The translations under genes and the position numbers were made by a program. From assembly GCA_937894675.1 (NCBI GenBank), contig CALCQO010000022.1, positions 1 through 64,000 on the forward strand: a stretch of DNA of 64,000 bases, read 5' to 3'. The notes under the pieces were generated by a model. That model did no database searches. It saw only the letters and a list, made by a program, of their open reading frames with translations, and was not told the origin of the DNA. Source of the stretch: an uncultured Clostridia bacterium. GTDB lineage: Bacteria; Bacillota; Clostridia; Christensenellales; Aristaeellaceae. Shown here one piece after another: positions 8,033 through 18,500 of this stretch. The number at the start of each line of letters is the position of its first letter. Positions within the stretch are counted from its first letter, which is position 1.

Positions 8033-8971
8033 TCACTGCTTTTCCTTGGCTATTATGATAAGCCTACCATCCTTCTTGTGGTTAGAACAAGTTGATAGAG
8101 TGAGGAACTTGTCACCTGAATGCAGGCTTATACCTGTGGGGTAAGCCAAGCGCTCAATGACATGCTGAATGTATTCCCCAGCCTCATCATCATCCCAGAC
8201 ATTGGCATACTCATAGTAGCGGAAAGCATCATCATCTGCCTTGGGAATGTGCGTCCGGCATACAGCCACAATCTCATACTTCCGCTCCTCATACAGTGTA
8301 TCGAAATGAATGTAGCGATGCTTGTCCCAGAAGGACTTCTTTAGGAACTTGTCCAAATCGCCAAACAGGATGCCGCTGCGCGCGTTGTGTCCATGGATGA
8401 GCAGGTTTCGGCTGTGCTCCACATCGGTGATGCCATCCACAAAGGGCACACCATACTTGGCGTAATCCCCGTAAAAGTCTTTGTATAGGTATCGATCTGG
8501 GTCTTGAGGAGAAAACATGACGGGGTAGTTGACCTTGGTGCCTTCAATGCGAATCCAACCGAGGAAATCGGGATTCTGAGCATGCATAGCAGCGTATTGT
8601 GGCAGAATCTGCTTGCTTTCAGTTGTGCTCTGCGTCACCAAAAAGCTGGTGTTCTGTGTCGAACTACTCGGAATACCAAGCCCTGAAAAGGAGCCGGCAG
8701 AGGCTATCATCATAGAGGGATTGAGGAGGGATAGCTGAAATGTACTGCTGACGTCTGCATCATCAGGTAATTCTGGCTTAGGACATATAATCCCGTCACA
8801 ACCCATATCAATCTCGCCTAACCGTTTCTTTTCTTCTACCAGGTCAAACAGCGCAGAGAAGGTGCGTACCTGCTTTGCCTCTTGGTGATGTTGCCATAGA
8901 ATGAATAGGCAAAGAGCGAAAAATACAAGCATCAGCACAATCCCCATCAATTGTTTTTTGTTCTTCAACAT
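8033..8971 (-). CDS. srtB: Class B sortase
   Basis: The 312-residue product has an N-terminal membrane anchor (about 9-27) and an extracellular linker. Its sortase domain holds the catalytic His in LLIHGHN (about residue 193), the Cys in TLSTC (about 294) and an Arg in KDGRL near the end. The tyrosine-rich DRYLYKDFYGDYAKYGVPF segment is typical of sortase B. It cuts sorting signals of the (S/N/P)PxTG kind and attaches proteins to peptidoglycan. The ICE encodes a protein ending in VPKTG, a membrane segment and KKRK near 33.4 kb, which is a likely substrate. Sortase B genes are common on this ICE family. Confidence 0.93.
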   Translation of the reverse strand: MLKNKKQLMGIVLMLVFFALCLFILWQHHQEAKQVRTFSALFDLVEEKKRLGEIDMGCDGIICPKPELPDDADVSSTFQLSLLNPSMMIASAGSFSGLGIPSSSTQNTSFLVTQSTTESKQILPQYAAMHAQNPDFLGWIRIEGTKVNYPVMFSPQDPDRYLYKDFYGDYAKYGVPFVDGITDVEHSRNLLIHGHNARSGILFGDLDKFLKKSFWDKHRYIHFDTLYEERKYEIVAVCRTHIPKADDDAFRYYEYANVWDDDEAGEYIQHVIERLAYPTGISLHSGDKFLTLSTCSNHKKDGRLIIIAKEKQ

Positions 8972-9028
8972 AAAGATATCCTTTCATCAATTTGCGTGAG
9001 CGTAGAAACATGGCGACCTTGGCAAGGT

Positions 9029-9059
9029 TTGACGATAGTACTATTATTTGTTATATAAT
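9029..9059 (+). promoter_or_regulatory. Promoter of the secreted SH3 protein gene
   Basis: TTGACG (9029-9034) and TATATAAT (9052-9059) are spaced 17 bp. The transcript would have a leader of about 175 bases before the start codon, in which no clear structure was recognised. Confidence 0.6.
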
Positions 9060-9242
9060 GCGAAGATGGAGCATAAGCAGAATTTGATTTCGGTCACAAA
9101 CAGTTTGCATAGTTTGCGCACATTGGTAAATTGTATAGCCTGATCGGCATCTAATTTGCCTTGATTGCATGAAAACAGTTGCTTGCATCGTTGTATGAAA
9201 TGAGTTTTATTATGAAGCTATAGATAAAATTGGAGGGATAAA

Positions 9243-10013
9243 ATGAAAAAAACAGGCATCTTAACAATACTTATCCTGCTGTTGGTCAGCTTGTCGCTGT
9301 CCGCCATGGCCAAAGGATACTTACCCGGCTCTATCGAAGTCCAGGAAGGTCAAACCGCAACCCTCTATCAAAAGCCGGATGAACATTCACAGCAAATTTT
9401 GCACTTTTACAACGGATTTTTTGTAACCATTCTTGAAGAGTCAGAAGACTGGTTATATGTAGGTTTCCGCCATATCATGTTTTATGATACGCAACTGACA
9501 GATTTAAGCGGATACGTGAAGCGGGAAAATGTGAACATCTCAAATGGCTATCTGGATGTCAATATGGAAACGCCCTATGCCCTTGTGCGCTCAGCAAATA
9601 AAACAGGTGAGATTACCTTGTTCGACGCTCCGAATAGCGCTTCCGCAAAACTTGCGACATACCTAGACAGCACAGTCCTATCGATCAAAGGAGAAATTGA
9701 CGATTGGTACTTTGTGAAGGTAGGAGAAGCAGCAGGATTTGTGGCAAAAAATGATGTAGTGCTTACTGGCATGCAGGGCAAGAATTACTGGGATTATCCG
9801 CGTAATGGATATGTTAAGTTCAACCACGCTTTGGAGACCATTAGTTTTCACTTATACCCTTCCTTGAATGCTCCAACATCAGTGAAAGGTGATGGGAAAA
9901 GTTTCGAAGATGATGTCGACCAATATATTGCAAAAATGGGTGATTGGTATCAGATTGTAGCCGCCGATGGCCGTGTGTATTTTGTTCATAGTCAGTATAT
10001 TATGCAACCTTGA
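9243..10013 (+). CDS. Secreted SH3-repeat protein
   Basis: The 256-residue product has a clear signal peptide (MKKTG, hydrophobic core, AMAKG). Three SH3-like segments follow, at about 30-100, 115-180 and 190-256. The middle and last end in the typical WYFVKVGEAAGFVAKNDV and WYQIVAADGRVYFVHSQYI patterns. Bacterial SH3 domains usually bind cell-wall peptides or glycans. No catalytic domain is present. The ribosome site is GGAGGG, 5 bases from the ATG. It is one of the few plus-strand genes in the element and has its own promoter, so it is probably cargo rather than transfer machinery. Confidence 0.75.
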   Translation: MKKTGILTILILLLVSLSLSAMAKGYLPGSIEVQEGQTATLYQKPDEHSQQILHFYNGFFVTILEESEDWLYVGFRHIMFYDTQLTDLSGYVKRENVNISNGYLDVNMETPYALVRSANKTGEITLFDAPNSASAKLATYLDSTVLSIKGEIDDWYFVKVGEAAGFVAKNDVVLTGMQGKNYWDYPRNGYVKFNHALETISFHLYPSLNAPTSVKGDGKSFEDDVDQYIAKMGDWYQIVAADGRVYFVHSQYIMQP

Positions 10014-10042
10014 GGGGGAAAAGCTCGCGCCTTTCCCCCTCA
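10012..10042. terminator. Bidirectional hairpin between convergent genes
   Basis: GAGGGGGAAA and TTTCCCCCTC arms enclose a GC-rich loop between two genes that converge. The A/T part of each arm could give a short U-run on either strand. Confidence 0.6.
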
Positions 10043-10048
10043 TAAGCA

Positions 10049-12028
10049 TCATCCGTGGTCGGGTAGGCTCGGATAGGGTATCTTTCCATATCCCAAGATT
10101 TCTCCCGAATCTTTATGGTAATCCTTCTTTACCACTGCATCATTGACATTTCCTTGAATTGTAGAGATTGTGTCCCCAACTTTGCCAGTTACATATCCGA
10201 CATGGCTAACAACTATTTTAGGATCAGGATCGTCGAATTTAAAGTAAATGTAATCTCCTTCGCTCGGTTGGTACGCTCTTTCTTCAAGCGTCAAGTCATG
10301 CGGAATATTAATTTCTGTGTACTTTTCAAGGAAATTGCGCTTCAGCGTTTGATTCTTAAACCAGAAACTCTTTCCAATGCCACCATTTGCGCCCAGCCCT
10401 TGAATAAAGAATTTAATTCCATCGACAGTCCACGCGGTGCGCGGTACAAGGCCGGGTGATACATAGGAACTAAGCACTAACCAATCTACAAATCTATGGC
10501 ACCAGTCATAATTTGTGCCAGTGTATCCATCAAAGTAAATACTGTTCTGCCGGCCCTCTTCATTCTCGATGAGTTTTCTCATTCTCCAGATGTAGGCGTC
10601 ACTTACATATGGAGAGTGTAAGGTACAATCGGCTTTCCTAAGAAATCTGACAAGCCCTCGATATCGTATGCGATATAGAGATTCGCTGTCCACATCCTCT
10701 GCAATAAGAATGCGATCGATAGGTAGTTTCCAATCAGAATTGCTGACTTGTCCTTGTTCGTCGCGAACCAAGGCATTATGATTGATGATTTTTACATAGA
10801 TTTTGTTTGCAGAATCTGCCGGATCATCATAGGAAATAAATTCTGATTTTGCCCACCCTGTCCTATTGAGGCGATCAGTGACTTTGAGCCATTTCACGCT
10901 TCCCACCATTTGTTCGTCTGAAACCAGAACTTGTTCACCAAGAGAAAGTCTATAAATTTCCACATCATCAGGTTGCCGCCTTACTACTAAACCATCTGAA
11001 TTTACATTAACTACCCATCCGTCCTTTTCTTCAAATGGAGGCGCTGTACCCTCAGTATTGACAAGGATTACGTCGTCAACAAACCCGAGTACTTCCGTAT
11101 CGCCTGGTATGCTTCCGGCATTTAGAAATATTTCAAATGGCTGCTGTGCGCCTAGTGGAATATCAAACCGATATTCTTGTCGCCGGTATGTATTCGTATT
11201 GGGCACTTCATTAAGCAGCGAAGGTCCATGAAACCTTTGAGTCACTCCACTTGCATCTCGATACGAGTGACCCGCCCAGATATCCATACGGCCACTGCGC
11301 TTAGCGTAGAAGGATAGGATATAGCTTTTACCCGGAGCCAGGACCACCCTTTGAGACGCCCATTGCATGCCTGGTTGAGCTCGATATGGAAACCGTAGGC
11401 ACCCTGCGCCAGTATAGGCATTGCCGTTGACAATTCCCGAAGGGGGCATAAACGACCAGTCCGAAAATTGCTCGAAGCCTCCGTTTTTGACGTGCGTTAT
11501 ACCTGTTGGATGAGGGCCTGGATCAGGTAACACTTCAACATATTTCTCGCCCCAGAATTCCACATTATCTACCCAGGCGGTGGATATATCCCCTGGATTT
11601 CCACCACCATTGATCGAGATTAGAAAGACCTCATTTGCCGTTGCTGGCAATGTAAAATGCCATCTCTGAATCGAATACTGGTCGCTTATTGAGTTGAGCA
11701 TTGATGCACCATGAACAACTTTGGTCGTTCCATTTTCACCATATACGACTGACGGCCACACATCCATACGCCCACTTCGCTTTGCCCAGAAAGACATATC
11801 GTATCTTGTCCCGGGAACGCCCACTATATAATGAGAAAGTCCTTGGGGGCCACCCTCCGGTTTGTTATTAAATCTAAGACAACTTAGACTATTCATTGCA
11901 TGCCCGTCATTAACAATTTCAGCTCCCCCATCAAGCAACCATGCTGCATTGCCAGTTTCAAAGTTTCCATAAGGAGTAAGATTCTCAATTGCCACTTTAT
12001 TATCCTCCATTCGATTTAAGATTTCCAT
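10049..12028 (-). CDS. Large cell-wall hydrolase: two CBM4/9-like modules, SH3-like and CHAP domains
   Basis: The 659-residue product has two carbohydrate-binding modules (about 17-165 and 175-330). They share the signatures FWAKRSGRMDVW and FYAKRSGRMDIW, and each ends near a VDNVEF or VDDVIL strand. Two SH3-like segments (about 335-395 and 400-470) follow, then a CHAP-type domain with Cys near 509 (DWCHRFVDW) and His near 608 (SHVGYV). It has no signal peptide. The protein is clearly related to the 389-residue hydrolase near the left edge but with a duplicated binding module. Wall binding and cleavage are expected from the families. The route out of the cell is not obvious and may be the holin. 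Confidence 0.78.
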   Translation of the reverse strand: MEILNRMEDNKVAIENLTPYGNFETGNAAWLLDGGAEIVNDGHAMNSLSCLRFNNKPEGGPQGLSHYIVGVPGTRYDMSFWAKRSGRMDVWPSVVYGENGTTKVVHGASMLNSISDQYSIQRWHFTLPATANEVFLISINGGGNPGDISTAWVDNVEFWGEKYVEVLPDPGPHPTGITHVKNGGFEQFSDWSFMPPSGIVNGNAYTGAGCLRFPYRAQPGMQWASQRVVLAPGKSYILSFYAKRSGRMDIWAGHSYRDASGVTQRFHGPSLLNEVPNTNTYRRQEYRFDIPLGAQQPFEIFLNAGSIPGDTEVLGFVDDVILVNTEGTAPPFEEKDGWVVNVNSDGLVVRRQPDDVEIYRLSLGEQVLVSDEQMVGSVKWLKVTDRLNRTGWAKSEFISYDDPADSANKIYVKIINHNALVRDEQGQVSNSDWKLPIDRILIAEDVDSESLYRIRYRGLVRFLRKADCTLHSPYVSDAYIWRMRKLIENEEGRQNSIYFDGYTGTNYDWCHRFVDWLVLSSYVSPGLVPRTAWTVDGIKFFIQGLGANGGIGKSFWFKNQTLKRNFLEKYTEINIPHDLTLEERAYQPSEGDYIYFKFDDPDPKIVVSHVGYVTGKVGDTISTIQGNVNDAVVKKDYHKDSGEILGYGKIPYPSLPDHG

Positions 12029-12072
12029 TGCATCATTCCTATGTAGGCCTACTTCGGAATTAGTTTTATTCT

Positions 12073-12136
12073 ATGATACGAAAAGGTAATAAGACCAGTG
12101 ACATGGTATTGCTATTATCATGTCAACATCATGACA
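12073..12136 (-). promoter_or_regulatory. Promoter and TGTCA repeats of the large CHAP gene
   Basis: TATCAT (12073-12078, minus strand) is preceded 19 bp upstream by GTCAC (12098-12102) and then by TGTCA-N6-TGACA (12121-12136). A wider pair, TGACATG and CATGTCA, surrounds the same area. The pattern recalls the other two wall-protein promoters. Confidence 0.4.
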
Positions 12137-12255
12137 AGAACACCACAGGCAGCTTTGTATGATAAAAGGTAGAAAGATATTCGGAATCATATAGAATTTT
12201 GTCTTGGTATCTGGTCGTCTGAAATGCAGACAACAAGATGGCTCACTTTGGCTTC

Positions 12256-12594
12256 TCATTTGAGTAGGGCTAAAGACTGCAGCACTCTATTTGCCTTATC
12301 CCAGAGAGCGTCCAAGGCTTGGTGGATGTAATACAGGTCGTAATCATGGACTTGCTGGGTGGTGTTGGCCTGCTTGGCAATCTGGTTGATGTTGTTGCCC
12401 ATCTTGCCCAGCAGGTAGATCATCTCTTTGAGTTGTGGGATGTCCAGCTTGACCACAAGGCCGTCCATGGCCATTTTGCGTAAATAGGCTTCTCGGTTGC
12501 GAATACCCGCCTGCGCCATTTTCTGATGAAGAAAATCCAGTTCCTGCTCCGTCAACCGGAACTTTACCTGAATACCCCGTGTGCGCTTTTCCAT
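12256..12594 (-). CDS. mobC: MobC-like relaxosome protein
   Basis: The 112-residue product matches the PF05713 pattern. It has a basic ribbon-like N-terminus (GIQVKFRLTEQELDFL) and the conserved LKEMIYLLGKMGNNINQIAKQAN segment near residue 60. MobC proteins bind the transfer origin and help the relaxase open DNA. The ATG overlaps the TGA stop of the giant methylase-helicase gene (ATGA), so translation is coupled. Unusually, the relaxase gene is not next to it but about 6.8 kb further down. Confidence 0.9.
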   Translation of the reverse strand: MEKRTRGIQVKFRLTEQELDFLHQKMAQAGIRNREAYLRKMAMDGLVVKLDIPQLKEMIYLLGKMGNNINQIAKQANTTQQVHDYDLYYIHQALDALWDKANRVLQSLALLK

Positions 12595-15500
12595 CAGCGG
12601 GCCTCCGGATGAAGTCTGCCTGGCGTACTGGCCTGCCTTGGTGGCGGTGCAACTGTCCTTAAGCGTTGTAGAACGGAAGGCCGGGCGGACTTCTGCATTA
12701 CAGGCCCATCATCCATGGCTGGCGTAGCCCCTCGCTCATTTTCCATGTTGAGCTGGGTGTTTAGCTCTGTTAGCCGTGCCGACTTGATACGCAGCTCCTC
12801 TTCCTGGGGAAAGGGCTTACCTACTTCTGCTTTGGCGGAAACCACCTGGGCATGAAGGTTGTCCAGCATGCTGTGCTGTTTGTTTAACCGCTCAGGCAGA
12901 CCAGCCAAGGCGTTGTCAATGCGGGTGAGGTTGCCCCTGGCATCCTGTCCCAATTCCACCGGATGTGTCATATCACCCTTGAAGGTCATGCGGAAAGTCT
13001 TGCCGAAGTCTTCTAATGTCAGGTACATATCAAGCCCCCGATACTGGCCAATGAGCACAGGATCAAGACCACGGATAGCTTTGCAGGCTTCCAGGATGGC
13101 TTTGCCTGCCTGTTCTTTGTCTGTAAGCTGGGTGGTGCCGATGGTCATGCCGACAAAGCCTTCTTCTGGCAGGGGATGCGATGCTAAGGTCTGCATATCC
13201 TTTTCAAAGCCCCGGATGCGCTCCTTGGTTTGCTCGATTTGTTCGGGGAAGCGCTTGATGAGATTGTCTTCCAAACGAAACTGTTGGCTTTGGTGGTTGG
13301 ACTTGAGAAGCCGGAGCTTGGCGACTGCCATGTCCAGGTCCATTTTTTCCTTGATGCGCTCATCCCCGGCACAAAGTGCCTTGATTTCCGCATAGGAAAG
13401 GGCGGCTTCATCAATGTCTTCGCAAGCCCGTACAGGGCTGCGGGCACTCATGATTTGGGAGATAAACTTCTGCTTGTTTTCGACAGTTTGCCATAGGTAG
13501 CTGTCAAAGGTGCCTTCGGTGGCATAGCGGTAGATGTGCACGGTATCATTCTGATTGCCCTGACGGATGATGCGTCCTGCTCGTTGTTCCAGGTCGCCCG
13601 GACGCCAGGGACAGTCCAGGTCGTGGAGGGCTACCAAGCGATCTTGTACATTGGTGCCTGAACCCATCTTAAAGGTGCTGCCCAGCAGCACCCGCACCTG
13701 ACCAGTGCGTACCTTTGCGAACAACTCTTTTTTACGCAGTTCGGTGTTGGCATCATGGATGAAAGCAATTTCATCAGAAGGGATGCCACGGGCTTGCAGC
13801 TTGAAGCGGATGTCCTCATAGACGGTGAAGCCGCTGGGCGTATCCGTACCTTTGGAGAGCATGGCATCGATATCGTGGATATCTACCCCATTGATACTGC
13901 CCTCTGCGCTGCTCTTGGCTGCTAATTCCGCTTGCTTTGGCTGTCTGCCCTTGGGAGTGGAGATATCGCAAAAAACCAACTGGGTGGATTTGTTTTGTGT
14001 GGTTTCCTGCCAGATACGGTAGATGTTGTCCGTGCAAAGGTTGACTTTGCTGCCGGGGTCATCGGGCAGCAAAGGGTTAATGATGCGCTGATCCAAGCCT
14101 AGCTTGCGCCCGTCCGAGGTGATTTTAAGCATGTTATCCTCAGTGGGGTCTACGCTGCCGGCATGAACCAGGGATGCCCGCTCAGACAGTTCCTGCACCA
14201 ATTCCTTTTGTGCATCTGTGGGCTGTGCAATCACATTGTGAAAGACTGCCTCTGGGGTGGGCAGGTTCAGTTGCTCCTTCACCTTGATGTCTGCCACTTC
14301 ACGAAACATGTTCATTAGTTCTGGCAGGTTGAAAAACTTGGCAAAGCGGGTACGAGCCCGATACCCCGTGCCTTCGGGAGCTAACTCAATGGCAGTGACT
14401 GTTTCGCCAAAGACAGAGGCCCAGTTGTCAAAGTGTGTCAGCCCGTGCTTCTTCAAGGTATCGTGCTGCAGGTAGCGCATCATGGTGTATAGCTCGGTCA
14501 TGCTGTTGGACACTGGCGTGCCTGTGGCAAAGACAATGCCTTTATTGCCTGTGATTTCATCCATGTACCGGCACTTGAGCAGCATGTCGGAGGACTTTTG
14601 TGCTTCAGAGGTGGAAAGCCCTGCCACATTCCGCATCTTGGTGTACAGGAAGAGGTTTTTATAGTTGTGCGCTTCGTCTACAAACAAGCGGTCAACACCC
14701 AATTGCTCAAAGGTGAGCACATCATCCTTTCGTTCCTGCTTGTGCAGCTTGTCCAACCGGGCTTCCAACTGTTTGCGGGTGCGCTCTAGCTGTTTGACGG
14801 TGGTGCGCTCACCACGGGAGTAGCGAAGCTCAGCGATGCCGTTTTTGATTTCATCAATCTGGTCTTGCAGCAGCCTTTCCTGTCGTTCTTTGGATACTGG
14901 GATGCGCTCAAACTGGCTGTGGCCCATGATGACGGCATCATAGTCCCCGGTGGCGATGCGGGAACAGAAACGCTTTCGGTTGCGGGTCTCAAAGTCTTTC
15001 TTGGTGGTGACCAGAATGTTGGCAGCGGGATACAGGCGCAGAAACTCAGCAGCCCATTGTTCGGTCAGGTGATTGGGAACAGCAAAGAGAGGCTTGTTGC
15101 ATAGCCCCAGGCGCTTGGATTCCATGGCAGCAGCCACCATCTCAAAGGTCTTGCCTGCACCTACCTCGTGGGCAAGCAAGGTGTTGCCGCCATAAAGGAT
15201 GTGGGCGATGGCGTTTAACTGGTGTTCCCGAAGTGCAATCTCTGGGTTGGCTCCTGTCAATCTGAGGTGCTGTCCATCGTATTCACGGGGGCGTGTGCTG
15301 TTGAACATCCGGTTGTAAGTGGTCACCAAGTCCTGTCTACGCTCTGGTTCCTGCCAGAGCCAATCCCGAAAAGCATCCTTGATGGCCTGTTGCTTTTGCT
15401 GTGCCAAGGTGGTGTCCTTTTGGTTGAGCACCCGCCTGTCCTTGCCATCGGCATCTGTTACGGTGTCATAGATGCGAATATCCCGTAGATTGAGGCTGTC

Positions 15501-18500
15501 TTCCATGATGCGGTAAGCGCTGGCACGATCAGTGCCCAAGTTGGTGTACGCCTGTACATCGTTAAAGCTGATATTGCTCTTGCCTGTGATAGACCATTCA
15601 GCGGTCAGGGGCGAGAAATGCACAGCAACGACACGCTCCTGAAGGTAAGGTGGGGTCTTAAAGGTTTCATACATAAACTGCTGGATGTACTCAGGAGAAA
15701 TCCAGGTGGCTCCTAAGCGCACCTCAATCTCGGAGGCATCCAGGTCTTTGGGCTGCGCCTGGGTGAGCGCTTGTACATTGGTGAGCAGGGCATTGCGCTG
15801 GGGATGATCTTCCGCAGCCCTGTCCAGACGGTAACGGTAGTTATCCAGCTTTTCCCGTACATCGCCGGACAGAAATTCGTCTGCCGTGCGATAGGTATAC
15901 TGGGTATCCGTGAAAGGGTGAAAATCCCGAAAGATAACGCCCGTCAGGTCATGGTACAGGCTGTTTTCGTCCTTGCCTGTTAGTTCCATCATGTAGGGCA
16001 TGTCCACGCATGCCTTTTCTGAGATGGAGATGGCCAGCGCCTCGCTGGCAGTATCCACGCTGGTGGCCACACGGGATGCCCTGATGGTACGGCGGGTGAA
16101 CATGTCCGCCTTGCGTTCCAGCTTGCGTTCTTCATCCAGGATTTCCAGTGAACACAGCAGGTAATAAGAGGCATCATCTGAAAACGCCTTGGCATTAGCT
16201 CGGTCATTGATTAAGCCATGTCTATTGGTGAATGCATCATAGCGCTGGTTCAATTCCCGCTGGGATGCCAGGATATCTGCATCTGGCGTACCTTCATCCA
16301 GCTGTTGGTCGATGAGGCGGTGTACACAGTCCCTTAGCGCCACCATGCCCCGAATACGTTCCTTGGCACTGTCTGATAACTGGGGCTTGACCATCCGTGT
16401 GTTTTCCCGGTAGTAGACCTGAGCATCAAGGACGGTAAAGGAGTGGTTTTTGACAGTAGGATCAGCGGGGATGCTTTCGTCCACCAAGGGTTCATCCCCG
16501 ATGTCAGGCTGCTCAGGGACGGTGTATTGCCCCTGAATGTGCTGCACTGCCCCGTGTAGCAGGCTGGCCAGGTCATTGCCTTCAAAGGGCGTGCAGGCGG
16601 GTTCCATGCCGTACAAGCCGTTAATCATCTGGATGTCGCCCAATACCATATGGGGGTTGTCCAGAAAGTAACTGTTGATGGGGATGCCATCGTCCGTCTG
16701 CCCCAGGTGCACCCAGTCGGGTTCCAGCATCATGGGCTGTTCCCGCTTTTGCAAAAAGAGGATGTCCGAGGTTACTTCCGTGCCGGCATTGGCCTTGAAA
16801 GCGTTGTTGGGCAAGCGGATAGCTCCCAGCAGTTCTGCCCGTTGGGCGATGTACTTGCGTACCTCCGGGGATTGTTTGTCCATGGTGAAGTGCGAGGTGA
16901 TGAAAGCAATGACACCGCCAGGACGTACCTGATCCAAAGATTTGGCGAAGAAGTAGTCATGGATGCTAAAGCCCAATTTGTCATAGGCACGGTCAGGCAC
17001 ACGATAGTTGCCAAAGGGGACATTGCCGATGGCCAGGTCAAAGAAGTCCCGCCTGTCGGTGGTTTCAAAGCCCGCTATGGTGATATCGGCCTGAGGATAG
17101 AGCTGCTTGGCGATGCGCCCCGTAATGCTGTCCAACTCCACGCCATAGAGCCTGCTAGATGAGAGGGTGGGCGGCATCAGGCCAAAGAAGTTGCCAACGC
17201 CCATGGACGGTTCCAGGATATTGCCGCTTTCAAAACCTAATCGCTCAATGGCTTCATACACCCCTTGAATGACCACTGGGCTGGTGTAATGGGCATTGAG
17301 GGTGGAAGCACGGGCGGCAGCATATTCATCAGGGGACAACAGGGTTTGTAGCTCCTGGTACTCCCTTTCCCATTGGGGATGATGCTCATCAAAGGCGTTG
17401 GCCAGCGCACCCCAGCCCACATAGCGGGAGAGCACTTCCTGCTGTGCAGGGGAAGCACTGCGTCCCTCCGCTTCCAAGGTTTGCAACAGGCGGATGGCTT
17501 CCACATTGGCTTTGTACTTGGCTTTGACGCCGCCTTCACCCAGGTTGGTATCGGTGATGCGAAAGTTATCAGCCGCTGGCTCAATGGGTTGTTCAGCCAT
17601 CTGGAAGGTGGGCTGGGGGTAGCGCTCCACCAGGGCAGCAAAACGCTCCCAGCTTTCAGCCCGCATGATGGGATAAAGCAGCGAAGGATCCCGCAGGGTA
17701 ATCTGGGTATCGCTGAGTCGCTCCACCAGAAAGGGCTTGCTGTTTTCCAGATAAACGGTATCCCCAATTGCATAGGGATACGGAGAAGCGGATTTCTCGA
17801 CGGGTGCGGGCATTGTGACAGATACTGCGCCTACAATGGGTTCGGTGAGTTCATCATTGCCTTCAATGCTTTCTTCTGTTTCACTAGCAATGTTCGTTTC
17901 TACCCGTTCATCGGGAACTATAAGGACAGGCTCATCTTCAGTAGGAGCAGGCACAGCATCGGCGATAGGAAGGGTATTCACTTTTTCTGTTGCGGGTGCT
18001 GGTGTGGGTAAGTCTACGCTATCTACATAGCGCTCGGTCTGAATGAGGGCATCAATCCGCCGTGCTACCGCTGTCCAGGACATCTGAATGGGTGGACAGT
18101 TGGTTTTGGTCAGGCGCATCCCCTTGCTGTCGTGCTCTTCCTGGCTGCCCTGTGCTCGGGATAAAGCATGGCTGCGTCCGCCGATGCCATACTCCTGACG
18201 CAGGAAGGCAGCTTTGTCTTCCATGCTGTGCGCTTGCTGAAAGTATTGGTAGATTCGTTGTTTTCCACCGCTGACATGGGAAGCACCGGATAGCAGGGCA
18301 TCCACTTCATCATCGGTGATGAAGTTGTCTGGCAGCGGAGGCAACAGCGCAGGGGCTGTATAAGTTTTTCGGGGCAGGTTCAGGTCTTTCACCCGGTTAA
18401 TCAGTTCAAAAGGGCGATGAAAATGAAAGCGCATAAGAGAGCGGTTCTTTTCATACGCTTGGGTGAAGTTTTCCAAACTGGTAATGAGCACTTGCCGCTG

